This document shows, in pieces, positions 12,190 to 23,538 of a stretch of 60,000 bases of DNA. The position numbers and the translations under genes are program-made. Source of the DNA: Cryptomeria japonica (lineage: Eukaryota; Streptophyta; Pinopsida; Cupressales; Cupressaceae); assembly GCF_030272615.1 (NCBI RefSeq), contig NC_081412.1:40170791-40230790 (forward strand). Reading direction: 5' to 3'. Under the pieces are notes generated by a model, which saw only the letters and a program-made list of their open reading frames with translations, did not search any database and was not told the DNA's origin. Each line of letters begins with the position of its first letter. Positions within the stretch are counted from its first letter, which is position 1.

Positions 12190-13262
12190 GTTTAGGCCTA
12201 ATAGCTTGAGGAAAAGATTTTGGAGAACAAGACGAAGAAAGAAGGTCCGAAGTTTAATAGGGAAAACTATAGAATTTAGAGTGATAGGATGAAAATCTAT
12301 ATCAAGAGTTTAGGAAGCCAATACTGGGAATGTGTTGTTAATAAATATAACTTGCCTAGTGGAATTTTGTCAGATAATCAAAAGAAGGAGAAACAGGAGA
12401 ATAATCAAGCATTGGAGGCCATCATTAGTTCCTTATCTGATTCAGAGTATGTTGATGTTCATGGATTTGAGACTACATATGAAGAATGGAAGAAACTAGA
12501 AGAGATCTATAGTGGTGATTAGCATGTTAAGATTGCTAAGGAAGAGAGCTTGAGAGTTAAATTTGAGGATATGCGGATGACTGAAGGTGAAAATATTCAA
12601 TAGTATGGATAGAAGATCAAAGAGATAGTCGGTGAAATCAAGAGTGCTAGAGGTACAATGGAGGATACCACTATGGTTAGCAAGGTGTTGAGAACCCTTC
12701 TATCGATTTACTTTATCCAAGTTGCAGCCATACAGGAACTCAAGTCTATTGATAAATCAAAGGCAACTCTTGACTCTATCATTGGTAAACCAACCGCTTT
12801 TGAATTAAATGCTTATGATGGAAGTGTTTAGAAATCAAAATATGTGTTTAAAGCCTCAGTTTCAACCCCACTGGTAAAGAAAAGTAGAGAAATAAGCTAC
12901 AGTCATGAATCGAGATCCAACAAAGAGGTAGATGATGAAGATAGTTTGATTGATCTTGAAGCATTGTTGGCCAAGTGATTACTCAGAGGTACCGGTAAGT
13001 ATAGTGGTAAATTATTGTTGAAGTATTTTGCATGTAATTGGATTGGACATATTACTGCAAACTATCAAAATGGAGATAATGAGGAGAAACATGAGAAGTT
13101 TAGAAAGTATAAAGGCAAAGGTAAAAGAAACTATCTTATTGTAGTAGATGGAGGAATTACAGATGAAGAATCTGAGGAAGATGAAAATGGGGACATTGTC
13201 TTTGTTGCTATTAAGGAAGAGATGTCAGATCAGAAGGCTTTAGTCTCTCACATGGATAGTTA
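12190..13262 (+). pseudogene. E4 gag, decayed
   Basis: Copia-type Gag: the N-terminal frame has KFNRENYRI*SDRMKIYIKS (the family has Trp at the stop) and YEEWKKLEEIYSGD. Next come KIAKEESLRVKFEDMRMTEG and a nucleocapsid zinc knuckle that reads YFACNWIGHITANY. The first and last Cys of that CCHC knuckle are Tyr, so RNA binding would be lost. An acidic tail (DEESEEDENGD) follows. Internal stops at about 12520, 12601, 12610, 12829 and 12976. Gag forms the virus-like particle in which the element RNA is copied (family knowledge). Confidence 0.75.
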
Positions 13263-14720
13263 GTCCTGATGACTAGATTATAGACAGTGGTTGTTCACAC
13301 CACATGACCAATGACCAGAGTAAATTTTCTTACTATGAATTAATTTGATGGAGGTGTTGTGAGATTTGGGAATGACTCACCCCACATGGCAAAAGGAAAA
13401 GGAACCATCTCTCTTAATGGTAAGAGTAGTACAGATGATGTCTATTGGGTTGAAGGATTGAAACATAATCTTTTGAGTGTTGTTCAACTCAATGATAGAG
13501 GTTATCCATTGGAATTAAAGGATGGGATGTGTAAAATCTATGGAAGTAAAGGTGAACTGATCACAACCGACAAACAGACAAAAGGTAGCTTGTTTCACCT
13601 AAATTCTAAAGTCAATAGTTGCTTAATTGCAAAAGTATATGATTGTTGGCTTTGGAATTGAAGATTTTGTTATATAATTTTTGATAACATTGTAAAAGTC
13701 AGCAAGTCCAAATCGGTAAGAGGTTTTCCATAGTTGGACAAACCGGTTAATACTTTGTGCAAGGAATGTCAGTTAGGAAAGATGGCATCGTTAAATTTCA
13801 AGGGGAAATCTTTCTCAGCCAAACATTTTCTATATTTAGTTCATATCAACCTTTATGGACCATTGAGGACTAGAAGCATTCAAGGTGATTGATATTTCAT
13901 GATCTTTGCTAATGATTGCTCAAGAATAATGTGGGTCACATTCTTGAAGGACAAAGCAAAAGCCTTTAGCAAGTTTAAGGCATTCAAAGCCTTATTTGAA
14001 AATGAAAGTGGAAGAAAGATTGATTTCTTAAGAACTAATCAAGGTGTTGAATTTACTTCAGAGGAATTCACTAGATACTATGAAGATAATGGAATTAAGA
14101 GGCAACTTTATGCACGTAGGATACCACAATAGAATGGTATAGCAGAGAGGAAAAATTTGTCAGTGGTTGAAGTTGCAAGGACTATGCTAATTCAAGGAAG
14201 TGCAGCTAAGACATTCTGGAGAGAAGCTATCAGCACAACTATTTACATAATGAACCAAATATTGGTTGAAAGAGGTAAGGATAAAAACCCTTATGAATAC
14301 TAGTATGGTAGATCACCTAATATTAGTTACTTTAAGATTTTTGGTAGTATATGTTTTATCAAAAGAGGTGATTATGTTGGTAAGTTTGATGCTAAGAGTG
14401 ATGAAGGCATATTTCTTGGTTACTCTACTAGGAGTAAAGCCTACAAGTGTTACAACAATCGGACTAAAAATTTCATTAAAAATATTAATGTCCGAGTAGA
14501 TGAGTTTCCTGAAGATTCATGAGAAACTAGTAAGGAGAAGGAGGAAGATGAACCTTACATTCTGATTTTGGAACAAGAACCAATAAAGCCAGAAGTTGGT
14601 GAATTGAATACTGTAGCCCTAGTTCAACCGGAACAGGTAGATTTTGTAGAAGATGAAGAAAGTGAAGAAGAAGAAGAACCTAAAGATAATTATCATATTA
14701 TTCCAAGGTATTCTTGACTC
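13263..14720 (+). pseudogene. E4 protease and integrase, catalytic residues lost
   Basis: The protease motif I-D-S-G-C-S-H-H-M-T is readable at 13278-13310 but followed by a frameshift. The pre-integrase region (VEGLKHNLLSVVQL) is at 13359-13661. In the integrase core the first Asp is Asn (VHINLYGP for the usual VHxDLxGP). The second is also Asn (LRTNQGVEF for the usual SDxGGEF), and the Glu survives in NGIAERKN. A TAG at 14130-14132 replaces a Gln codon of the invariant PQQNG motif. Integrase joins the cDNA to the genome; this copy could not. Confidence 0.85.
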
Positions 14721-16349
14721 AATCATAATCCTGATCAGATTATTGGAGATAAAGATGCAGGTGTTTTAACTAGAACAAGGATAAGAGACAATTATTGTAT
14801 GATATCCACCATTAAGCCTAGAAGAACAAAGGAAGCCTTTGGATATGAACACTGGACCAAGGATATGGAAGAATAACTTGACTAGATTGAGAAGAACAAT
14901 ACATGGACATTGGTACCCAAACCGAAGAACAAGAATGTAATAGGTACAAAATCGGTATTCAGAAATAAACTGAATGAAGATGGAGTAGTGGTTAGAAATA
15001 AAGCCAAACTGGTATACAAAGGTTATGCACAAGAAGAAGGTGAAGACTATGGTGAGACATTTGCACCAGTTGCAAGATTGGAAGGTGTTAGGACTCTACT
15101 TGTATTTATATTATATAAAGGATTCAAGGTATATTAGATGGATGTGAAGTCAACATTTCTAAATGAAATATTGGAAGAGGAAGTATACATTGAACAACCA
15201 AATGGTTATGCTTTGACTGATGAAAAGGATATGGTGTGCAAATTACATAAGGCACTTTATGGTTTGAAGAAAGCACCTAGGGCATGGTATGAAACACTAT
15301 ATTCTCACTTAGCGAAGATTGGTTTTCATACAACCAATGAAGATAGTAACATATATCTCAAGACAGAAGGAGATAAGATATTGGTTAGTGAGGTCTTTGT
15401 GGATGATATCATTTTTGGAGGTAATGATGACATGTGTAATGACTTTGCTAATGAGATGAAAAGTGAATTTGAGATGTCTTTGGTAGGTGAGATAAAATTA
15501 TTTATAGGTTTTCAAATTCAACAGATAAAGGAAGGTATTTTCATCACACAGTCCAAATATGTGAAAGAAGTATTGAAGAATTTTGGAATGGGAGACTATA
15601 AACCAGTTGGAACACCAATGCTTATAGGCTATAAATTGTCTAAGGAAGATGATTTTGCATTAGTGGATGAAAAGGAGTACATATCTATGATAGGGAAACT
15701 ACATTATGTTGTTCACCACAAACTGAATATTTCTCATGCAGTTGGATTAGTTGCTAGATTTCAGAAAAGTCCTAAGGAGACACATATGGTAGAAACTAAA
15801 AGAATATTCAAATATCTAAAAGGTACAATTGATTATGGATTATGGTATCCATATCTAAAAGACTTTGATTTAAAAGTCTATACAAATGCAAATTGGGTAG
15901 GTAATGTTGACGACAATAAGAGTACAATCAGAGGAGCATTCTTTCTTGGAGGAAGACTTGTGTCTTGAAGTAGAAAGAAACAAAGTTGTATCTCCCAATC
16001 AATAACATAAGCTGAATATGTTGCAGCATATATGAATTATACACAAGCAATCTGGATGAAACACATTTTCGAAGGTTTCAAGTTGAAAATCTTATAACCG
16101 ATAAAGATTTTATGTGATAACACCAGTGCAATAAACATTTCTAAGAACTTGGTGTTGCATGCTATAACTAAGCATATTGAGATGAAGTATCATTTTGTGA
16201 GGGAGAAAGTGTAGAGTAAAGATGTGTCACTGGAGCATGTTTATTCGAAACAACAGCTTGTAGATATCTTTACTAAACCTCTACCTAAGGAAACATTTGA
16301 GTATCTTAGAGGTAAATTAGGGGTTGTACCCCTACATGAAGTTAATTAA
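14721..16349 (+). pseudogene. E4 reverse transcriptase and RNase H
   Basis: Copia RT begins with NNTWTLVPKPKNKNVIGTK and continues through FAPVARLEGVRTLL. A TAG at 15135-15137 replaces the Gln of the conserved VYQMDVK motif. The best-kept block, 15138-15968, includes LYGLKKAPRAWY and the polymerase site EVFVDDIIFGG (two Asp intact) near 15390. RNase H follows with TNANWVGNVDDNKST, a TGA for Trp at 15966, then AEYVAAYMNYTQAIWMK and VDIFTKPLPKETFEYLRGKLGV, ending TAA at 16347-16349. Another CAG-type TAG is at 16212-16214. Confidence 0.9.
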
Positions 16350-16721
16350 GCAGATGTGGAAGACATCATTCCTAGAGCCTATTGGAAATCTTAAGGAAGG
16401 ATTGGTGTAGAGAGGAGCTACTCCACAGAGGGAGAAGCTAGTTGCAGAACAGTTGAGTATGACACTGTATGTTTTACTTTCACTTTGGTATTGATGTCAA
16501 AGGGGGAGAAGAATTATATAGGGGATGAGAACTGTACAAGGGAGACAAACTGTATATGATTGATTTATAGCCAGTTACCAGTTGAAGACATGAAGACAAG
16601 TTGAAGGAGAGTATATGAAGAATGTAAACCAAGATTCCTATTCTTGTATATGTGCATTACTCAATCATCACAATCAAAGGGTATTGATATTTGTATTTCC
16701 ATCAATTACCAAGGGAGAGAT
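16350..16721 (+). other. E4 3' untranslated region and polypurine tract
   Basis: Noncoding. A purine box in TTGATGTCAAAGGGGGAGAA at 16491-16510 precedes the LTR-proximal tract AAGGGAGAGAT at 16711-16721, where plus-strand DNA synthesis would start. No other signal seen. Confidence 0.7.
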
Positions 16722-18130
16722 TGTTGGCATTTCATGAAGATTGCATTGATGAAGTATAGTGCTGTCATTGATGTCAATAGCAACTGGTAATGGAGTTCTA
16801 TTATAATCGGTAGTTATGCAATAGTGAAACCAGTAGTAAAGAAGTGGAGGAAACCAATATTACCGTTTGAAGCAAAGTGATCAACTCGTAACCCTAACCC
16901 ATTGATATGTAGAACCCTAACTGATGAACATTGGAGAATCGGGTGTGATAATCTATGATTGAATGATGATCAGAGTTGAAGATGCCACATATGCATGTTG
17001 CATGTGATGAGTTTCAAAGTGGATTTTCCATGTGAAGATAACTGTTTATCTTGGGAATGAACAAATGCATAGCATGGAGTGAATAACACATGATGAGCTA
17101 TAGGATTCGATGTGCAGTGATCCAGGAGTGGTTCAAGTTGTCTAGAGTAATATGTAGGGTATATCTATGTAATCTAATGGTCATGTTTGAACCAATATGT
17201 GTAATATCTATGAGATCTTAGGTTTTGTGTTGTGTTATTGACCTATTGTATTTGTGTTTAAGGTCGATGAATTTGTTTGTAATTTGTGTTGGCAAATTTG
17301 TTAAGTGTGAGTTGTTGTTGCCAAACCACAAGGAGTATGTGTAGAATGTTGTGAATAAAGATAGGAGAATAAAAGGATGTTATTAAGAAGAGTAGTGCTA
17401 TTACTAAATCAGAAAAGACCCTGTTGTTCTCTAACCATTACAACAGTTAAATCCCCCAACCGGGTAAGCTTTAACAAGCGTCTTGTTCAAATCCTCTAAT
17501 TGGGTGATCCATTAGCTTGGATTTCAAATCCTCCACTCAGGTTACCTTTTATAGGGTATTTCTTTTAACAAGGTATTGTATTCAATCCCTTAATAGGGTG
17601 GTCCCTAATCGGATCTATTCCTAACAAGACATTTTTTGTAAAGCTTCTAACAAGGCTTGGCTCCTAACAGGACGAACATCATAAGAGTTCAGAATACTTG
17701 TGGGTATTCATCTCCACCGTGGTTTTTCCCATTTGGGTTCCCATGTGAAAAATCATTCTGTCAAGTGGTGAATGATTTTGTGTGTTTTTGATATGGTTAA
17801 TATGTATAATTGGTAAAACCACTTAGACATGTTTAGATGATAGGAAGTAATATGAAATAAGCTATTACTAATACTAGTAAAGTGTTTTGATGTTCTAGTT
17901 AAAAGGTATCTAAGTTTTAGATTTGTTACACTCTATCATTGATATTTTAGTCAATCGGTAAGCTTGACAGTGTAGTTGCATTTTTAGTTATAGTGACTAA
18001 ACCGATTAAGTTAGCAAGTTTTTTCTGAGTCTGATTTTAGTTTGGTAAAAGTTTATATTGTTTTCTATCTACTGATTCACCTCTCCCTCTCAGTAGTTGA
18101 TGATATCATTATTATTTCATCATATTATTA
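16722..18130 (+). repeat. E4 3' LTR
   Basis: 1409 bp, partner of 10809-12158. It keeps an extra run of TAACAAGG-type repeats (about 17620-17690) that the 5' LTR lacks. The U5-side signature (GTGGGTATTCATCTCCAC then GGTTTTTCCCATTTGGG) is at about 17700-17740. Confidence 0.85.
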
Positions 18131-18135
18131 GAGAA

Positions 18136-19057
18136 TTCACCTGCACCACTTCCTAATCCTTTGGTATCCTTGGAGTGTTTTTGTTTCTTCAACATTTTAT
18201 CCGAGGAATCACTGCTGCCATATTTCTCCTACTAGCTAATGATATTCTTTATATTTTGCCTCTAGCATAGATGCTATATCTTTACACCGGCACTCCTTGG
18301 TGTGTTCTTGTTGAGTCTTCAATTCTAAGATACATTTCTCAGATTCTTCAAGGCATCTGATCAACCAGTTTTGTTCCACAACTGCAAAATTCTTGAATAA
18401 ATTGTATTCATTCCTCACTCTAGTAAGTTCTTCGAGTGCACTTACAAGTTCACCTTCAAGATCAAGTTATTCTTCATCTTCTTCTTCACCTTCACTATCA
18501 CTACCAAACACATCTTGCTAGTAGGAATGATCTCCATGATCATTCTTAGATGTGTGCCTTTCATCCTCTGATCCTTGAGCCATGAAGAGGTGGGTTCCTT
18601 CTTCATCATTGTTGTGGTTGCTAACAGATCTCCCTTCATCATCTAAAGATATATGAGTTGTATTTCTCATCTTGTCTTCACAAACCAGTTCTGCAGTGCT
18701 AGGCTCATTTCCATAGAGATTCTTCAATCTCTCCCATAAATTCTTTGTCAATTTGCATCTATCCACCTATGAGGAGATATCATCTATGAGACCACAGAAT
18801 ATAGCCTTCATTGCTACATGGTTGCACCTATATATTCTTTTTGCTTTTGAATCAGTGGGAGGATTGACTTGATTAGGGAAGACATTAACAACCAACATCC
18901 ACAGATCAAACCCTAAGGAAGATAGGTAGACTTCCATACTACAACTCTAAATAGAATAATTTGAACCATAAAAAATAGAAGGGATTGAAAATAAACAAAC
19001 CATTGTATTCAAATACAAGAACCTACCCAAGCTAGATAAAGCTTATCAACTAGGAAC
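18136..19057 (-). pseudogene. E3 gag N-terminal part
   Basis: Minus strand, just after the PBS. The usual copia-Gag opening (a target-binding segment ending in SNY-S, then MEVYLSSLGFDLWMLVVN) is readable. It is followed by AMKAIFCGLIDDISS, a stop, then DRCKLTKNLWERLKNLYGNE. Next comes an acidic linker (DSEGEEEDEE) and a coiled-coil-like part (LVSALEELTRVRNEYNLF, then CLEESEKCILELK). The shape matches copia gag proteins of the UBN2 type. Several stops and at least one frame change are present. E4 inserted right after this part. Confidence 0.65.
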
Positions 19058-19075
19058 CTAGGCTCTGATACCAAT
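19058..19075 (-). promoter_or_regulatory. E3 primer-binding site
   Basis: Read on the minus strand: TTGGTATCAGAGCCTAGG directly after the LTR. This is the canonical copia PBS for initiator Met tRNA. It proves the minus orientation of E3 and the LTR boundary. Confidence 0.9.
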
Positions 19076-21592
19076 TGTTGACCTCAAGATGCCATTGAGA
19101 GGGGGCTGAATAACTGATTCCCAAACTTAACCCTTTTTTATCCTATGTTTTAATACTGGTTAGTTGATCTAACATAAAGAAGACATATTGGTTAGATGGG
19201 AGTATAAAACAAATGCATCCACACACATAAAAGAGACATCTCATAACACCAAATGTACGAGGAAAAACCAAGATGGGAAAAACCTCGGTGAGAATTGCTG
19301 CTGGAGACTACTACTCCAATCTAGCTTCACAATGAAAACGTTGGTTACAAAATTTAGGGCACCAACCCAAAGAGTACCACTCCTACTTTAGGGCACCAAC
19401 CCAAGGAACACCAACCCCTAATTCTAGGGCACCAACCCAAGGAGCACCAACCCCTGCACCGAGCTCTAACTTAGTGAGCTACAATGAATGTAATAAATTA
19501 CAAAAGTAATATCCTTGTTACAAAAGAAGTTTATAACACATATACAAGTCTCTTCACCGATTCTCCTCTATCCAATTTATTGTTGGTTCTCTTCTCACTT
19601 TTCTATTGCAACCTTATCTCCTGATGCAACTCACTCTCTGTTGCACCCTTACTGGTTCAACCTCTTCTTTTTCTCTGCCATTTCTTTTCTCTATCGGATC
19701 TCCTTCCTCTCTGTCACAATGCTTCTAGTCACCACCAGTCTTCTTCACTCAATTAGATGTCTACTATTTGATTACTATTGGTTTTTAGCTTACCTTCTTT
19801 GCAATCTTCTATGACTCTTCTTTGTCGGTTCAATCACCACCGGTATACTCCTCTGTCATACTTAATGGCAGGCTATTGGCGGCCTCACTCTTGTTAGTTT
19901 AACTCTTCAACCCAATTCTCTCTCACACAATTAGTCTCTTCTCTGATTGTCATTAACCACTTGACTGATTGTCTCTCTTCACCAACCTCACTCTCTCATG
20001 CAACAACACCATCTATTTCTTTCGCTCATACTCTTATAGGAAGACTTTCCCGCCTAAATATGAGTTCAAACATTTGCATGCTAGGGTTTCCACCATGCAT
20101 TGAATCTGTATCCAATCTTATCTCTGATCATCATGTCACATCATATCCAATCATATCTCATGTCCTTGATTCATGACTTACAACTCATCAATCAACTTTG
20201 CCATGTTCTTTACCTTTGAATGCATGTCTTCTATCTTTAGCTGTCTGTAGCATTATTTTTGGCCTTTTGTCTGGTCAATCACATGTCTTGTGTGGTTTAA
20301 TTCACCCACTTTGATCTACAATATCAACATGTACTAGATCTCTATTGTTTCCTTGATCTCAAGCCAAAATCCTCTACCTTCCTTCCTTGAGCTTTGTAGT
20401 CATCTTTAAATGTTGGACCAACCTCCAACGACCTCAATGACACATCACACCAACTTGTACATGCATGCCACTTCAACCCCATGTGGCCCTTTTGTCGACA
20501 TCCACCTTTGATAGGTCTACTATGTCGATCCAGATAGGATCACTGACCAACCACACAACCAAGTTCATCTACTAGTTTACAAACCCTGTCGGTTATACCC
20601 TAGCCAGTCTACCTTCAACTTTGCACTTTTCTAATCTTCTGGTGGAACACTTAAACCAGTCAGCACACTTTCCAACCTACCTCACACACATCTTCAACAG
20701 ATGGGAGCCTTTCACTTCTATACCTTTTTTAGTTTTACCGATGAATATACTTACTGGTAAACACCTTGATGACAACATGTCATCAACCTTCAACACACTC
20801 TATCTGTCTACAACTGCTCAACCTTGCCTTCTTCATTGTTTGACTGGTTCTCCTATCAATTGGTTTGTCAAAGTGATAAATATCCTTCAATCTCTGTAGC
20901 GACCACTCATCATGTCTACCTAGCTGATCTAGTGCATATCTCTAATCTCATGCACCTAAGGCAACTTAGTGTTTCATCGGTCAATCCGTTGTGAGCCTTC
21001 AATCACTTATCTTCAATTATTTTGTCTGATCTTAGAGAGTTATGCTGCATTCCTTGCATATTGGGAGATAAGCTTAGTATTATCACTTACTGGTGGGAGT
21101 GTGTCTTTGTCATCTACATCCAACATTGCACCAATATGGCTTCCCCATTCTAGTATGCATATCTTCAAACATGCACATATGATCTGGTTGGGCACAGTCA
21201 CTGTCAATCATCTCTTCATATGGTGATTGCATCATTATCCGGTGGGAGTTGTGTTGTTTCACATCCACATAACATACTGGTGGCCTCCACATACTTCACC
21301 TCCAGTGTTGATGTGATTTTTGTAACATTCAACCTCTTCATCATAATCAACAACCCAACATCTTGATCTCTTAGTGGTTGGAAACAATGCACTGCCAACA
21401 TGTCACTTACCGGTCTACAGTCCTTATGTCTTCAACACAAGTCAACACTAACCTAGGCATCGGTGACCTAATAGGCTAGGTGACATCAAAGACATCATAT
21501 CCTATATGTATCAATGACAGTAATGCACATACATCTCCCATACTGGTTGCCATCCTATACCATTTGACATCAATGATAACACAATGCCAACA
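19076..21592 (-). repeat. E3 5' LTR, about 2.5 kb
   Basis: 2517 bp, unusually long beside the 1.1-1.5-kb copia LTRs around it. Minus-strand ends are TGTTGGCATTGTG and GAGGTCAACA. At 19340-19460 a 33-35-bp repeat with AGGGCACCAACCCAAGGA occurs about three times. The U5-side signature (GAGGTTTTTCCCATCTTGG on the minus strand) is at 19258-19290. ORFs of up to about 100 codons in it (19515-19814, 20621-20899) look like chance frames. The end is fixed by homology to 7748-8500 and by E5 integrase starting at once after it. Confidence 0.75.
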
Positions 21593-22620
21593 TAAATGGC
21601 ATATATCTAATGGATTGCTAGATCTTGTGCATAGTGACATGTGTGGAGGGTGATAGATACTTTATGTTGCTAATTGATGATTATTCCAGAATGATGTGGG
21701 TTATCTTTTTGAAGGAAAAATCAGAAGCATTTGAGAAATTCAAGATATTCAAAGCTAAAGTTGAAACTAAGTCTGAATTGATGTTGAAGTGTCTGAGATT
21801 TGATAGAAGTGGACACTTATGTTCCAGTGGGTTCAATTCATTCTGTGAGATGCATGGAATTAGAAGACAACTATCTGCTCCTAGAACCCCACAACAAAAT
21901 GGATTTGTTGAAAGGAAGAACCATACCATTTTGGATGCTACAAGAACTATGTTGATTGAAGGGAATGTTCTGAAGGTCTACTTGAGAGAAGCTATTAGCA
22001 CTGTAGTCTATACATTTAATAGAATTCATATCAAAGGTGATACCGGTAAGACCCCTTATGAGCTTTGGTTTGGTCATGTTCATACTATGAAATATTTTAA
22101 AGTTTTTGGTAGCAAATTTATATCAAGAGAAATGAGGATATTGGAAAGTTTGATGCTAGAAGTGATGAAGGTATCCTTTTGGGATATTTTACAAAAAGAA
22201 AGGCCTACCAGTGCTATAATAAGAGACTAAGAAAGATAGTTGAGAGTGGAAATGTGAAGGATGATGATAACCTTGGGAAGGAGATCAGATCTTATGATGA
22301 TGGTCAACATGTTGTCTTAGCTCCTATTCAGCCTGAAGTGCCTAAGCAAAATGATTTGCTAAAGAATATTAATATGGATGCTGCTGCTACTAGTGATGAT
22401 GTGCAAGAACCTAAGGATTAGGACAACCAGAAGTCTCCAAGGTATGTAAGATTGAATCATTCTGAGAATTAGATTATTGGTGATAAGAATAAAGGTGTGA
22501 TGACTAGAAGAAGGTTGGCTATAGAAGAAGTATGTTTGATTTATAAAATTGAACCTAAAGATGTTGTCGAATATTGTAAAGATGATAACTGGATAAGAGG
22601 GAAGAAGAGTTAGATCAGAT
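21593..22620 (+). pseudogene. E5 integrase core (partial)
   Basis: Begins within LLDLVHSDMCGG, whose Asp is the first catalytic residue. A short deletion near 21650 shifts the frame into GDRYFMLLIDDYSRMMWVIF. The second Asp is in LRFDRSGHL, where the usual glycines are lost, and the Glu is in PQQNGFVERKN. All three catalytic residues are thus still present, unlike in E4 and E10. The Gln pair of PQQNG is intact here and serves as a reference for the nonsense changes in E4 and E10. The linker runs through GKTPYELWFGH to KSPRYVRLNHSE-type sequence at 22440, with a frame change near 22135-22180. Confidence 0.85.
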
Positions 22621-23533
22621 CAAAAAGAATAATACTTGGGAAATTGTGCCTAGACCTAAGGATAAAAATCTTATTGGTACTGAAAGGGTTTTTAGGAACA
22701 AATTGAATGAAGCCGATGAAGTAGTCAAAAGTAAAGCTAGATTGGTCTGCCAAGGATATTCACAGCAAGAAGGAATTGATTATGAAGAAAATTTTGCTTC
22801 TGTTGCCAAAATTGAAGCTGTTAGACTGCCACTTACTTATGTTGCTCATAAATATTTCAAGGTATATCAGATGGATGTCAAATCTACATTTTCGAATGGT
22901 GATCTAGAGGAAGAGGTTTACATTAAGAAACATGAAGCATTTTCACTATCGGATGATGGAGACATGGTATGTAAGTTGAAGAAAGCACTTTATGAATTGA
23001 AACAAGCTCCTAGAGCTTGGTATGCTAGATAAGACAAATAATTGTTGAAATTGGGATTTACTAAAGGTGCTACTGATAGTAATTTATACATTAAGATTGA
23101 AAATGATAACATTCTGATTGTTTAAGTATTTGTTGATGATATTATCTTTGGTGGTGATAATCATATGAGTATGAATTTTGCTGGTGATATGTAGAAAAAA
23201 TTTGAGATGCCTATGATTGGTGAGATGAATTTGTTCTTAGGTTTACAGATTGAACAGATAGGAAAAGGTATCTTTATATCTCAAACTAAGTATGTGAAGG
23301 AACTATTGAAGAAGGTTGGACTAGATGATTCCAAACTGGTTGGAACTCCTATGGTGTCTAGTTGTAAATTGTCCAAAAATGATGAATCCTCGAAAGCTAA
23401 TCATAGCTTGTATAGATCTATGGTTGGTGGACTGCTATATCTTACTTAGTCTAGGCCTTATATTATGCTTGTTGTGTATGGCTACTAGATATCAAGTTGA
23501 TCCAAAGGAAAGTCATGCCACTATTTTTAAGAG
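22621..23533 (+). pseudogene. E5 reverse transcriptase (5' of E6)
   Basis: Copia RT: NNTWEIVPRPKDKNLIGTE, RLVCQGYSQQEGIDYEENF, VYQMDVKSTF (Gln codon CAG intact at 22869-22871), LKKALYELKQAPRAWY and the active site VFVDDIIFGG near 23125-23155, preceded by a TAA. Stops at 23030, 23123 and 23192. A TAG at 23447-23449 sits at the Gln of the usual YLTQSRPD motif. The frame is cut at KRI by E6 and resumes at 25005. Confidence 0.9.
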
Positions 23534-23538
23534 GATAT
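23534..23538. other. E6 left target-site duplication GATAT
   Basis: GATAT at 23534-23538 matches GATAT at 25000-25004 exactly. Removing E6 with one copy restores the RT frame KRI-F-RYLKGT. Confidence 0.95.

Larger units (their letters stand above)
10809..18130 (+). mobile_element. E4: complete but defective Ty1/copia retrotransposon
   Basis: Two LTRs in direct orientation (10809-12158 and 16722-18130) both begin TGTTGGCATTTCATGAAGAT and end CATATTATTA. Inside are a PBS at 12161, gag, protease, integrase, RT and RNase H in the standard copia order, and a polypurine tract just before 16722. Its flanks rejoin the minus-strand gag of E3. LTRs differ by many substitutions and a roughly 60-bp indel, and all ORFs carry stops or frameshifts, so it is an old, dead copy. 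Confidence 0.9.
7748..21592 (-). mobile_element. E3: non-autonomous copia-like element, gag only, ~2.5-kb LTRs, minus strand
   Basis: The right LTR (19076-21592) and a partial left LTR (7748-8500) are direct repeats. Between them, once the nested E4 (10809-18130) is removed, only about 3.2 kb remain. This holds a PBS complementary to initiator Met tRNA at 19058-19074, a decayed copia-type gag (about 19000 to 9700) and a 3' noncoding region with repeated purine tracts. No protease, integrase or RT motif was found on either strand. Its right boundary cuts the integrase of E5, so E3 inserted into E5; the left boundary is lost to E2. Confidence 0.7.

Noticed and set aside
19056-19080. tRNA gene suggested by the initiator-Met match
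   Set aside because: Only the 3' complement of the tRNA is present next to an LTR end; this is a primer-binding site, as at 12161, 27284 and 45284.
19515-20899. Several 60-100-codon plus-strand ORFs in the E3 LTR
   Set aside because: Pyrimidine-rich LTR sequence read in a chance frame; no conserved protein features, and absent from the other E3 LTR as far as it extends.
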